A program made the translations under genes and the position numbers. From positions 186,001 through 250,000 of the forward strand of contig BQJP01000001.1 of assembly GCA_021604765.1 (NCBI GenBank): a stretch of DNA of 64,000 nucleotides. The letters are read 5' to 3'. The notes below the pieces were generated by a model. The model worked only from the letters and a program-made list of their open reading frames with translations, was not told where the DNA came from and ran no database searches. The stretch comes from Thermodesulfobacteriota bacterium. GTDB taxonomy: Bacteria > Desulfobacterota_D > UBA1144 > Nemesobacterales > UBA2774. Below are positions 27,078 through 35,657 of this stretch, in pieces. Positions within the stretch are counted from its first letter, which is position 1; every line of letters starts with the position of its first letter.

Positions 27078-28142
27078 TTAAGATTGAAGCACTTTCTTTC
27101 TTCTAATTGCAATAAACCCTGCGATTGCAAAGAATGCGACAAGCGCTATCATTCCCCACTCTGAGACGGTCGGAACTGAAGACACAAAACAGGACCCGGG
27201 TGTTATGAAGGTGCCGAATGCAAAGGGTGAATCACCTACTCCTACAGTTCGAATAACTCTCTTATCTGTAGTTCTTATTATAGTCACGGTGTTACTGTCG
27301 GAGTTGGCTACATATAGCAAGATTCCATCTGAAGTGACGTCTATACCACTTGGTCCCATGCCAACCGGTATCGTGTCAACCACTGTTCTGGAAGCTGTAC
27401 TGATTTCTGAAACGTTGTTGTCAAAGAAGTTTGTTACATAGGCAGAGCTTCCGTCAGGATGAAAGACAACCATCTGAGGAACATCGCCTACATCAATAGT
27501 GCCAATTACTGTATTCGTTGAAGTATCAATGACTGAGATATTGTCGTCTCCCTGATTGACTATATAGACAACGCTTGAGTCAGGAGATGATACTGCGCCC
27601 AGCGGAGCATCACCCACATTTATAGTGGCTATAACAGTATTATCGGAAGTTCTTATTGCAGTTACGTTATCACCTAATGAATTGGTTACATAAACTGTGC
27701 TGCCGTCTGTTGTTACCCCAACGCCACCGGGAAAGTTTCCGACAGGTACTGTGTTTACAACTGTGTTTGTTGCGGTATCAACTACAGTTACAGTATTGTC
27801 AAAGGTGGCTACTACATATAGAAAACTGCCGTCAGGTGTGATTGCGGCTGAATTGGGAAAAGCTCCCACGGTTATTGTATCAACTACAGAGTTTGTCGCC
27901 ATTTCAATTACTGATACTGTATCGTCAAATACATTAGTTACATATAAAAGATCGCCTGAGGGTGCCATAGCTGAGCCAAAAGGATTATCTCCGACTGGGA
28001 TCGTATCAAGAACATCACCGGAAGGACAGCTTAATACAGTTACGTTATCACTATCGCCATTAGTTATATAAGCTGCAGGCTGGGCTAGTACGGATACTGT
28101 CCATAATATCAATAATGCAAAACTTGTTATTAATAGCTTCAT
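27078..28142 (-). CDS. YVTN beta-propeller protein with IPTL-CTERM tail
   Basis: 354 residues, same length and plan as the neighbour at 25848: signal peptide (ending VLAQPAAYI), about seven YVTN blades (for example GSTVYVTNSLGDNVTAIRTSDNTVIATINVG) and the tail SSVPTVSEWGMIALVAFFAIAGFIAIRRKKVLQS. A GAGGAGG-like site precedes the start in the minus direction. The 165-base gap to the neighbour holds no obvious terminator, so the two may share a transcript. Confidence 0.92.
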   Translation of the reverse strand: MKLLITSFALLILWTVSVLAQPAAYITNGDSDNVTVLSCPSGDVLDTIPVGDNPFGSAMAPSGDLLYVTNVFDDTVSVIEMATNSVVDTITVGAFPNSAAITPDGSFLYVVATFDNTVTVVDTATNTVVNTVPVGNFPGGVGVTTDGSTVYVTNSLGDNVTAIRTSDNTVIATINVGDAPLGAVSSPDSSVVYIVNQGDDNISVIDTSTNTVIGTIDVGDVPQMVVFHPDGSSAYVTNFFDNNVSEISTASRTVVDTIPVGMGPSGIDVTSDGILLYVANSDSNTVTIIRTTDKRVIRTVGVGDSPFAFGTFITPGSCFVSSVPTVSEWGMIALVAFFAIAGFIAIRRKKVLQS

Positions 28143-28296
28143 CTTCCAGCCTCCTCAAGGCGTAATAACTATACAATTGTAATATATTTAAGGGAGTTGA
28201 GTCAAGATAGGTTAAGTTGTGGCGAATGTTTTGCTATACATTCCTGAGCAAATTGCCGACTTTCTTTTTGTCTTATTTTCATTTCAAAAAAAACGA

Positions 28297-28324
28297 TTGA
28301 TTGAGATTGCAGATGTGATACAAT
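28297..28324 (+). promoter_or_regulatory. candidate sigma-70-type promoter
   Basis: TTGATT (28297-28302), a 16-base spacer, then TACAAT (28319-28324), about 45 bases before the start of the IPTL-CTERM gene at 28370. Both boxes are close to consensus. Prediction by eye only. Confidence 0.45.
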
Positions 28325-28369
28325 GACATTAAATGGATGTAGGGGTATGAAAAAAAGGAGGATAGTAAA

Positions 28370-28903
28370 ATGAAATACATCAGTATGTTTGTAACGGTGT
28401 TGGTAGTAGGTTTAGGATTTATAGTGTTAAACGCAGATCAAGCAAGCGCAGGTGTTCCTATGCCTTGTAATATAGTAATAGAAAAAGTTGAAGAACCGGA
28501 TACCGGCAGACTCTTTGATTTTGAAGTAGAAGGCAACTTTGCTCCCAATTTTTCGTTAGGGGATGGAGACTCGGAAAACGTTGGATTAGATATTGATGAG
28601 ACAATTGAAATTATAGAGGATATTCCTGAAGGATACACTCTTGAAATAGAATGTGTTGAGGGAAGCACAAACTGTGGAAGCGATTTTTTTGAACCATGTC
28701 TTGCGATACAAGAACTTGAAGATGGTACAGGTGTAGTTGTTGAGTGTCTTGATGACGATGAAGGTAGTTGTACATTTACGAATACTTTAGCAATAGAGCC
28801 TGCCCAAGTGCCGACACTTTCCGAGTGGGGGCTTATATCAATGGCGGGTGTTTTGGGAATAATTGGATTTATGGTTATTCGCAGAAGAAAAGCCACAGCT
28901 TAA
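28370..28903 (+). CDS. IPTL-CTERM secreted protein
   Basis: 177 residues; AAAAGGAGG precedes the start. Signal peptide to about 28 (ending QASAGVP). The mature part has a short beta-rich domain with Cys (MPCNIVIEKVEEPDTGRLFDFEV, then LEIECVEGSTNCG and VVECLDDDEGSCTFTNTL), resembling the PEP- or choice-of-anchor-associated Prealbumin/SdrD-like folds in many sorted proteins, though I cannot fix a family. It ends AQVPTLSEWGLISMAGVLGIIGFMVIRRRKATA. Its final codons and 3' flank are shared with the gene at 29288. Confidence 0.88.
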   Translation: MKYISMFVTVLVVGLGFIVLNADQASAGVPMPCNIVIEKVEEPDTGRLFDFEVEGNFAPNFSLGDGDSENVGLDIDETIEIIEDIPEGYTLEIECVEGSTNCGSDFFEPCLAIQELEDGTGVVVECLDDDEGSCTFTNTLAIEPAQVPTLSEWGLISMAGVLGIIGFMVIRRRKATA

Positions 28904-28938
28904 AACATAAAAACATTTCAAATTAAACTTAAGGGAGC
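28891..28938 (+). repeat. 48-base 3'-end repeat, copy 1
   Basis: The last codons, stop and 3' flank up to the terminator stem are the same, save one base, as 30679-30726. This shows that gene tail, untranslated segment and terminator stem were copied as one piece. Confidence 0.85.
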
Positions 28939-28974
28939 TTAAGGAGATTGTCTTTCCTGCCAGCTCCCTTTTTT
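28931..28974 (+). terminator. intrinsic terminator
   Basis: AAGGGAGCT (28931-28939) pairs with AGCTCCCTT (28962-28970), followed by a T run. It ends the IPTL-CTERM gene at 28370. The rest of the gap up to 29287 is AT-rich with no gene seen. Confidence 0.8.
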
Positions 28975-29287
28975 GTTTGATTTTAGTATTTGAAATCCAA
29001 CTTAATTCGGGTTTGGCAGTGGGTCAATACGCATTACGAAACCTTTTCCTTTATTTTGCATCTTAACATAAATACGCCTTTTAATCATTAATTATTTAAT
29101 AGTTCTAAATATCACGGTGCTTTAATAAAAAGATCAAGTTTAAGTGACATAATTTAAGCTTTACTGGTTTGAAAGAGTTAAATAACACCAGTATTATATA
29201 AGTATCTATTGATTATAATATGGAACAATAGGATTTAAGTCTGACAGTTTATTAATTTGCTCATAGTTTATTAACCTGAGGAGGTGA

Positions 29288-30691
29288 ATGATGAGGATGA
29301 CTAGAACTCTGAATCTTAGCTTTTTATTTTTAATATTGCTTTTTTTTTGTTTTGCTCCAATAAAATCAGCATATTCACAGTTTTCATGTATTCCTACTTG
29401 CGATGAAACCGATGGGAGAATGCTCACATTTGCAGCAGGGGCTAGTCTGCAGACAATCAATAACCAAAATGTTGAGGTTCGCATTGTCTCACCTGTAGGT
29501 AGTGATACCTTAGAGATAGGCATTTTTGATGGAGATACTATGGTGCCTGATGATTTTACCTACTGGGACAAAGCACAGGGACGCCCGGCAATAATATTAG
29601 ACTATACACTTATTCTCGATCCTGAAGGTACTGGTATGGGTAACGGTACTGTAATTGCGACCTGGTCAAGTGACGGTTCATTTGGGGACAACGTCGGAGA
29701 CCCGATGCCAGATAACCAATGGTTTATTCGTGAACTGCAGAATTCACCCGGAGCTCAAACCGAAGATGGCTCTTATTCCTATAGACTTGAAGTGAGTATT
29801 GCAAATCCAGATCCTGACCCTGCGGGAGAAGCTCTGAGTCCGTTTAAGCTAAGGGCAGATGGTGTAATCTCAATAATTGCGGGAAGTGCTTTTAATTATA
29901 TTGTTACACTAGAGAACTTTTTTGATATTATAACGATATATCCAGATATAAACTTTGATGATCCCACTTGCTTCGGGCCTGGCTTGCCGGGGTTTTATTG
30001 TAATCCTGGTGACCCGGAGTGTTGTTTGAACAATACTCCATACAATGGTACGTGGAAGTTTTGTATGATAGTTCCAGAGGGTTTAAACACCTTAGACATA
30101 TGGGACGGGGATTTTGATTATGGTTCCGATTCTTTTGATAGCGTTGATCCTTTCTTTTGCAATGCTCCTGATGGTATTTCGCTTGATACAAATGACCAAA
30201 ATACACCTATTGCTCTCCCACCTTGGTCTGCTGGCACTGACGTGATACAACAAGGAGTCAGCGTGCCTACAGCGCCGCCTGATGATAATGGCTGTTTCCC
30301 ATTACAACTACGTTCCCCGAGTGTAAATTACAATCTAGTGGGACCAAACGGTGTGAGCTACACAAATGTAAATCCTTCCGGAAATATTGAATGGGAACTT
30401 TTCAATATAAGCACAGAGCCTTTTAACCCTGATTTATATGATATTCATGTAGACAGTATTGAAGGTGGACTCTGGTGTGTTGAAGTATTCGGAAACGATG
30501 TAAGGAACCTTAATTCTATTAGACTGCCTTTCGACATGTTTGGATTAGATGAAAACGACGAACCAGTTTTGCCTGGGCCTAATGATCCAGCGATGGTTCC
30601 AACGCTTAGTGAGTACGGACTTATAGTAATGGCTGGGATTCTGGGCTTTGTAGCATTTATAGCTATACGCAGAAAACAAGCCACAGCTTAA
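29288..30691 (+). CDS. IPTL-CTERM surface protein
   Basis: 467 residues; TGAGGAGGTGA precedes paired ATGs at 29288 and 29291. Signal peptide to about 30. It is a distant relative of the proteins at the left end of the window: same FSCIPTCDETDGRMLTF opening, IFDGDT, WDGDFDYG, TPIALPPWSAGTDVI and NPSGNIEWELFNISTEP motifs. The tail is AMVPTLSEYGLIVMAGILGFVAFIAIRRKQATA, with Tyr in place of Trp in the IPTL motif. Several added Cys pairs (CFGPG, CNPGDPECC) distinguish it. Function unknown. Confidence 0.9.
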   Translation: MMRMTRTLNLSFLFLILLFFCFAPIKSAYSQFSCIPTCDETDGRMLTFAAGASLQTINNQNVEVRIVSPVGSDTLEIGIFDGDTMVPDDFTYWDKAQGRPAIILDYTLILDPEGTGMGNGTVIATWSSDGSFGDNVGDPMPDNQWFIRELQNSPGAQTEDGSYSYRLEVSIANPDPDPAGEALSPFKLRADGVISIIAGSAFNYIVTLENFFDIITIYPDINFDDPTCFGPGLPGFYCNPGDPECCLNNTPYNGTWKFCMIVPEGLNTLDIWDGDFDYGSDSFDSVDPFFCNAPDGISLDTNDQNTPIALPPWSAGTDVIQQGVSVPTAPPDDNGCFPLQLRSPSVNYNLVGPNGVSYTNVNPSGNIEWELFNISTEPFNPDLYDIHVDSIEGGLWCVEVFGNDVRNLNSIRLPFDMFGLDENDEPVLPGPNDPAMVPTLSEYGLIVMAGILGFVAFIAIRRKQATA

Positions 30692-30726
30692 AATATAAAA
30701 ACATTTCAAATTAAACTTAAGGGAGC
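30679..30726 (+). repeat. 48-base 3'-end repeat, copy 2
   Basis: Matches 28891-28938 with one difference. It covers the end of the coding region, the stop and the 3' flank to the start of the terminator. Confidence 0.85.
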
Positions 30727-30759
30727 GAGCACTATTACCAGTGTCCGCTCCTTTTTTTT
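30719..30759 (+). terminator. intrinsic terminator
   Basis: GGAGCG near 30722 pairs with CGCTCC (30746-30751), followed by eight T. It ends the gene at 29288. The loop differs fully from the terminator at 28931, though the 5' arm is shared. Confidence 0.82.
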
Positions 30760-30827
30760 GTGTCTTCTAAAACGCACGAATAAACTACGGTTATAATATT
30801 AACAATAATAGGATAGGAGGCTGAAGC

Positions 30828-31238
30828 ATGAAAAAATCAAGATTACTTCTTTTACCGTTTTTACTTTTCATTTTTACCATTACATCATGTGATAATGATA
30901 CTAGCTCAAACGCTCAGGATACGATAGAAGAGCCAGGAGGGCTTAGCTGTCCGTGTTTTACAAAGGATGAAATAGTAGATGCTTTTGACGGCATGGGCCT
31001 TGTGTTTTGCCAGGTTGGCTCTGTAAGTGTTTCTTTAGGCGGCGATATGAATGATCCGGATTTTGAGGTTGCATGTGACGCAAATATATCAAACTGCTCA
31101 TGCACCAACATGGGTCAGACGCAAGATATCGGTGACCTCGTTGCCAGTGTTTGCCTCTTAGAACTTATGAACAGTACTCTTCAGCTAAGCGGGGTAGGGG
31201 TAGAAACTCTAGCTTGTGAGTTTTTGTTCCCTCAATAA
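30828..31238 (+). CDS. Cys-rich lipoprotein
   Basis: 136 residues. MKKSRLLLLPFLLFIFTITSC is a lipoprotein signal with lipobox ITSC. The mature part has a low-complexity Asp/Ser/Asn linker and a compact domain with about eight Cys (LSCPCFTKDEIVDAFDGMG, VACDANISNCSCTNMG). AGGAGG precedes the start. Likely at the outer membrane or the cell surface; family not recognised. Followed by a second lipoprotein gene, 60 bases on. Confidence 0.8.
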   Translation: MKKSRLLLLPFLLFIFTITSCDNDTSSNAQDTIEEPGGLSCPCFTKDEIVDAFDGMGLVFCQVGSVSVSLGGDMNDPDFEVACDANISNCSCTNMGQTQDIGDLVASVCLLELMNSTLQLSGVGVETLACEFLFPQ

Positions 31239-31297
31239 AAAAAATGAGAAATAATGCAGTTAAATTATTAAAATAGTTAATGGAAGGAGTACATTAA

Positions 31298-31885
31298 ATG
31301 AAATTAGCAAAGCTCTTTGTATTACCGCTTCTTCTTACAGTTTTTGCACTAGGTGGATGTGACGAGAACAATAATGTTATAAGTCAGCCTGAAGACCCTG
31401 GGGATGAAACTCCAACACTTCCTTGTGAAGCGCTTGGGTTAAACCTTCGGTTTAACATTGGACAGGACATTTTTGCTGTGTACGAAAACGGCTTAAGCAG
31501 TAATGTAATACATGTTTTCTCAAGCGGGTCGGAGGTTTTTATTGTACTCTCTAACGACGACTTTGCTTTCGGATTTTCGGGGCCGCCAACGATGGACGGA
31601 CAGGACTGCGATTTGAATGTGGCGATGGCTGATTTTGACAAGGACGGAATGTTTGACGAGACGGCAACAATGTTTACAAGCACGTGCGCGATTGAGAATA
31701 ACGGTTTTATATTCACATTATTTCCAAACGAAGCAGTGATAAATGCCTCAGATAAGATGGCAGATGCTTTCCAGACTTTTGAAAGCACAGAGATGGATAT
31801 CCAGTGCAAGGAGTCGCAAGTTGTCTCTGATCAGACTTTTTTTGAAGGCCTAATCAAAGAGCTTGGCTACACACAGCCTAACTAA
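31298..31885 (+). CDS. lipoprotein
   Basis: 195 residues with lipoprotein signal MKLAKLFVLPLLLTVFALGGC (lipobox LGGC) and a short acidic, Pro-rich linker (SQPEDPGDETP). The mature domain is beta-rich (VIHVFSSGSEVFIVLSNDDFAFGF) with DFDKDGMFDETA, an EF-hand-like or calcium turn. GGAAGGAG precedes the start. Same strand as the lipoprotein before it, so probably one operon. Family not recognised. Confidence 0.8.
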   Translation: MKLAKLFVLPLLLTVFALGGCDENNNVISQPEDPGDETPTLPCEALGLNLRFNIGQDIFAVYENGLSSNVIHVFSSGSEVFIVLSNDDFAFGFSGPPTMDGQDCDLNVAMADFDKDGMFDETATMFTSTCAIENNGFIFTLFPNEAVINASDKMADAFQTFESTEMDIQCKESQVVSDQTFFEGLIKELGYTQPN

Positions 31886-31987
31886 TTTAACCTCTGCCAT
31901 GCAGGTTTTTAGTGAGCGTGTTTAATTTGCAGCGTCGGAGTCCGCCAAGTTCCGGTTTATTATTTTAAGTTAGCTGCACTTTCTGAC

Positions 31988-32350
31988 CTACTCAACAGAC
32001 GGTTCTGCAATCTTTAAGCAGCTTGAGGATGAGTTTAGAATCTCCTCAGGCTCGAGCACACCGCTCTGGTTTGTATCAAAACCAACATCCACTTTAGAAC
32101 CTTCACCTTCACAACCTTCATTTTCTTGAAAATTGGCAAGCGGGGCATTCCTTTCTCCCGCTTTTATTGAAGAGCTGCTAATCATAATTTCTGATTCTTC
32201 CTCGATGCAACTTCCTTTTCCGTCCGTCAAAACAACGTATTGATTTTCCTTGCTCACGCATAAGTAGACTTCATCGGCAATTACCTCATCTGCCCAGATT
32301 AAAGTTGTGAGTCCGGAAAATAATAATATTGTTATAATTGTTCTTGTCAT
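31988..32350 (-). CDS. secreted protein with EF-hand-like DUF7151-type segment
   Basis: 120 residues with a signal peptide (to about 25). The end CEGEGSKVDVGFDTNQSGVLEPEEI has the D-x-N-x-S-G-x-L-x-x-x-E pattern of a calcium loop flanked by Cys. It resembles the DUF7151-like segment often seen at the end of collagen-like surface proteins. It lies 19 bases downstream of the collagen-like gene on the same strand, so a shared role is likely (inference). Confidence 0.75.
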   Translation of the reverse strand: MTRTIITILLFSGLTTLIWADEVIADEVYLCVSKENQYVVLTDGKGSCIEEESEIMISSSSIKAGERNAPLANFQENEGCEGEGSKVDVGFDTNQSGVLEPEEILNSSSSCLKIAEPSVE

Positions 32351-32369
32351 TTTTTTTCTCCTATCCTAA

Positions 32370-33689
32370 TTAGTCGACATCAGCACAAATCATCGAAACA
32401 GTCATATTGCCAGATTGGCTGCTTCCAGTTGTATTAATAAATGTACAGGCCCATTCATTATCAGCGGAAGCTTGATTAACAGTGACTGCAATATTTGAGT
32501 TACCTGAACTACAGCCTCCTCCTAATATGTTTTTTCCAGCTGCGCAAACTTGATTGGTAAGAATTAATCCACCTGGACCTAATGATGTACCAACAACTGT
32601 ATTTGTTCTCTGGTATCCAGAAACTCCTGTTGATCCATCTGTGCCATCTTCACCATCACAAACTTGAAAGCTTCCGTCCACTTCATTTTCAGGAGAAAGG
32701 GGATTAACATTTAGCGACCCATTCCCATTGTCATCAAGCCCATAGCTGAAACCTTTACCACCCCCGGCACATGTTACGAGAAGAAATGGATTTTCAGCAA
32801 CAAGAGTATTCAATCCGTTTGAGCCATCTGCCCCAGGAGCGCCATCGTTGCCATCTGAACCGTCTGCTCCTGTCGGTCCCGCGGGTCCCATTGGTCCCAT
32901 ATCACCCTGAAGTCCTTGGGGTCCTGTAGCGCCATCAGCACCGGCAACACCCTGAATACCCTGGGGTCCAGCGGGTCCTATCTCACCTTGTAGTCCCATA
33001 GGCCCCTCTGGCCCAATGCAGTCATTTACATTACAAGTGCCGTTTCCATCCGCGTCTTCAGTTGTTAAGTTACATACATTGTCATTATCTATATCCCAAC
33101 AAGCCTGACCAGCAGGTCCTTGTGCTCCGTCAGCTCCATCCACACCATCAGCTCCGGCAGGACCAGTAGCTCCAATTGGTCCCGGGTTGCCCTGTGCACC
33201 TTGTGGTCCGGGTGGTCCTGATGATCCTTGAGGTCCTTGCGGTCCTGTAGCTCCGGTTGGTCCCTGTGGTCCAGCGGGGCCCTGAGGTCCTTGTGCGCCC
33301 TGGTCTCCCTGGTCACCCATATCGCCTTGAGGTCCTTGTGCTCCAATAGTAATGCTCTGCTGGGCATTCTTTCTTGGCCCAAGCCCTGTAGATACTTTTA
33401 ATAGATAGTCCCCCTGGGGAATACCTCCATCAGGAAAGTCTACTACTATAAGTGTGGGGGTTTCGGTTGTGATATTGAGATTACCAAAGCCACCAAGTGA
33501 AACTGTTGTAGGTTGGGACCTGAAATCAAAATTCTCACCCATAATAGATATGGACTGAGTATCGAAGTTAACAAATACTTCTGTAATAGTTATTCTTTGT
33601 CTAGCTGCAAAAGCGCTAGAAGCGATCAAGGTCATAAAAACAAACAACACCAAGACCGCACTTATGGATTTGATAATCCCCTTTCTCAT
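32370..33689 (-). CDS. collagen-like surface protein
   Basis: 439 residues from ATG at 33689, chosen because GGCGGAGG lies just upstream; the frame is open further, but without a ribosome site. Signal peptide about 1-30, a beta domain (residues about 31-110, [20 protein letters not shown]), then two blocks of Gly-X-Y repeats ([16 protein letters not shown]) interrupted by a Cys-containing Asp/Asn-rich segment. The C-terminal domain has [13 protein letters not shown]. The N-terminus is nearly identical to that of the next gene. Collagen-like bacterial proteins form triple helices on the surface. No anchoring motif seen. Confidence 0.9.
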   Translation of the reverse strand: MRKGIIKSISAVLVLFVFMTLIASSAFAARQRITITEVFVNFDTQSISIMGENFDFRSQPTTVSLGGFGNLNITTETPTLIVVDFPDGGIPQGDYLLKVSTGLGPRKNAQQSITIGAQGPQGDMGDQGDQGAQGPQGPAGPQGPTGATGPQGPQGSSGPPGPQGAQGNPGPIGATGPAGADGVDGADGAQGPAGQACWDIDNDNVCNLTTEDADGNGTCNVNDCIGPEGPMGLQGEIGPAGPQGIQGVAGADGATGPQGLQGDMGPMGPAGPTGADGSDGNDGAPGADGSNGLNTLVAENPFLLVTCAGGGKGFSYGLDDNGNGSLNVNPLSPENEVDGSFQVCDGEDGTDGSTGVSGYQRTNTVVGTSLGPGGLILTNQVCAAGKNILGGGCSSGNSNIAVTVNQASADNEWACTFINTTGSSQSGNMTVSMICADVD

Positions 33690-33711
33690 AATAACCTCCG
33701 CCATTAGGTTT
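33349..33711 (-). repeat. 363-base direct repeat, copy 1
   Basis: Covers the 5' part of the collagen-like gene, its ribosome site and a few bases upstream. It aligns without gaps to 34671-35033 with about 17 differences by eye. Evidence of a recent duplication or of gene conversion. Confidence 0.85.
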
Positions 33712-33817
33712 ATTTGAGCGTTTATTTTCTTAAACCAGAGTCCGCCCAGACCTGGTCTTATAGCCAACTACTTAAGACACACCGGATATTGCCGGCCTGT
33801 CAATTATTTCTTTCCTC

Positions 33818-35011
33818 CTACTGCTGGAAGCAGTAAAACGTGTGATCTGTAGTACAATTGCTAACTGTACCACCATTTCCTGACCAATTTCCATTGGTCA
33901 CGGTTGTAGCGCCTACACCGTTAAAGTTTCCTGATGTGCTAGTCCAATTTGAACAATTTGAAGGTGGAGGTCCAGTTGTTTGTGCTCCATCAGAGTCTGT
34001 ATGTGTAGCGACCGAGTTAGTTATTATTTGATTACCTAGTTCATCACGATCTAATAAGTTGTCTATGTCACCGTCTGTTAAATCCGTCCAGTCATCTGCT
34101 ATCTGAGTTCCATTTACCAATACATAAGGGACTGTGGCCTGGGTGAACCTAGTAGATGGTGAAGCACTATCATCCGAGAGCCATGCTTTATATGTTCCAA
34201 GAAGACCTGCATTTGATGCTAGTGTATTGCAAATAGTGTCCGCCGCCGCAAGGCCTCCGAAATCACCGTCTGTAGAAGTGCTCGTTACAAAAACAGTGCA
34301 CTCTCCAAGCACGCTGCATGGGACGTTCCCAATTAAATCTTCTAGGTCTGCCACAGTATTTGAGAGATCTTGTATTAAGACCATAAGATCAACACAAACA
34401 CCATCTCCGTTAAGTGTCTCATCTCCTGTACACTCAGTTTCAGCGCTTGTGTCTGAAGCCGGATCCCCCTGTGGTCCGGGAGGACCAGTAGCTCCAATTG
34501 GTCCCTGATTACCCTGTGCACCTTGTGGTCCCGGAGGCCCTGATAATCCTTGAGGCCCCTGTGGTCCTGTGGCTCCGGTTGGACCCTGTGGGCCTTGAGG
34601 TCCCTGTGCACCCTGGTCTCCTTGGTCTCCCATGTCGCCTTGATCACCTTGCGGTCCCTGGGCACCAATGGTAATGCTTTGCTGGGCATTCTTTCTTGGC
34701 CCAAGCCCTGTTGATACTTTTAATAGATAGTCCCCCTGGGGAATACCTTCATCAGGAAAGTCTACTACCAAAAGTGTGGGGGTGTCGGTTGTAATATTGA
34801 GATTACCAAAACCACCAAGTGAAACTGTTGTAGGTTGTGATCTGAAATCAAAATTCTCACCCATAATAGATATGGACTGAGTATCGAAGTTAACGAATAC
34901 TTCTGTAATAGTTACTCTTTGTCTAGCCGCAAAAGCGCTAGAAGCGATCAAGGTCATAAAAACAAACAATACCAAGACCGCACTTATGGATTTGATAATC
35001 CCCTTTCTCAT
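33818..35011 (-). CDS. collagen-like protein with DUF1554-type C-terminal domain
   Basis: 397 residues from ATG at 35011, preceded by GCGGAGG. Signal peptide and beta domain (about 1-110) are almost identical to the previous gene. One Gly-X-Y block follows ([16 protein letters not shown]). The C-terminal domain [40 protein letters not shown] and [13 protein letters not shown] matches the DUF1554 pattern known from Leptospira and marine surface proteins. Expected at the cell surface; partner unknown. Confidence 0.9.
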   Translation of the reverse strand: MRKGIIKSISAVLVLFVFMTLIASSAFAARQRVTITEVFVNFDTQSISIMGENFDFRSQPTTVSLGGFGNLNITTDTPTLLVVDFPDEGIPQGDYLLKVSTGLGPRKNAQQSITIGAQGPQGDQGDMGDQGDQGAQGPQGPQGPTGATGPQGPQGLSGPPGPQGAQGNQGPIGATGPPGPQGDPASDTSAETECTGDETLNGDGVCVDLMVLIQDLSNTVADLEDLIGNVPCSVLGECTVFVTSTSTDGDFGGLAAADTICNTLASNAGLLGTYKAWLSDDSASPSTRFTQATVPYVLVNGTQIADDWTDLTDGDIDNLLDRDELGNQIITNSVATHTDSDGAQTTGPPPSNCSNWTSTSGNFNGVGATTVTNGNWSGNGGTVSNCTTDHTFYCFQQ

Positions 35012-35033
35012 AATAACCTCCGCCATTAGGTTT
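34671..35033 (-). repeat. 363-base direct repeat, copy 2
   Basis: Counterpart of 33349-33711: same length, no gaps. The match stops within the collagen repeats and just upstream of the ribosome site. Confidence 0.85.
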
Positions 35034-35657
35034 TATAACTACATATATCTCTTTTTATAATTAACCGTGGAGGGCTAATAGAGCGATGACGAGATGTCAG
35101 TAGATATTTAGAACTAGCTATACCGCCAAATACAGCCAGTAAGTGAGTACAGTTTGCTACTTGTAAGTTAAATAGCCTCCATGTTCTATATATAAGTATA
35201 GAGGTATTGTATACATATGTAAAGCAATTAGTATGTATTATATATTTTACATATACATTTTATTTATCTAAGTGATTAAATAGAGTGGAGAAAAAAAAGC
35301 AGAGACAAATTGGAGGATTTGTCCCTGCTTCACCGCCATCTTGATTCCAAAGCTGTATTACTCTTGGTGGAGAGTATGGTGTTTTGCAATGCTACATTAT
35401 GAATCTTGATGCCAAGTCCATATTGCTTTGGACAAGACTAAATCTTGCCTTATGCTTCTACTAAATTTGAGTAATGGTTAAATTACTCGCTTCTCACTGT
35501 AATATATAAGCAATTTACGTACCAAAAGTGCTATATGGTCTATATGTTGACTTAAACGACTGATATTGCTGGATATATTAGATGTTGACGGACAGGCTAA
35601 TTCGAACAAGTGTTCTTTTGTTGCACGAAATATAGTGGGAACACGAAATATCGTAGT
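35034..35657. other. gene-free region with a minus-strand hairpin terminator
   Basis: About 620 AT-rich bases between the collagen-like gene and the end of the large regulator. The part at 35330-35460 is less AT-rich and, read on the minus strand, has two copies of a TTGGNATCAAGAT-like motif and a TCCA/TGGA hairpin. No coding frame is convincing. Confidence 0.5.
35291..35328 (-). terminator. intrinsic terminator, minus strand
   Basis: Read on the minus strand, GCAGGGACAAAT pairs with ATTTGTCTCTGC around a six-base loop, with one mismatch, and eight T follow. It is 330 bases past the stop of the sigma-54 activator, so it ends that transcript or a separate small RNA. Confidence 0.7.

Noticed and set aside
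32370-35011. Gly-X-Y stretches as tandem DNA repeats without coding role
   Set aside because: Frame is kept throughout, with signal peptide and folded ends, so they are coding collagen-like repeats.
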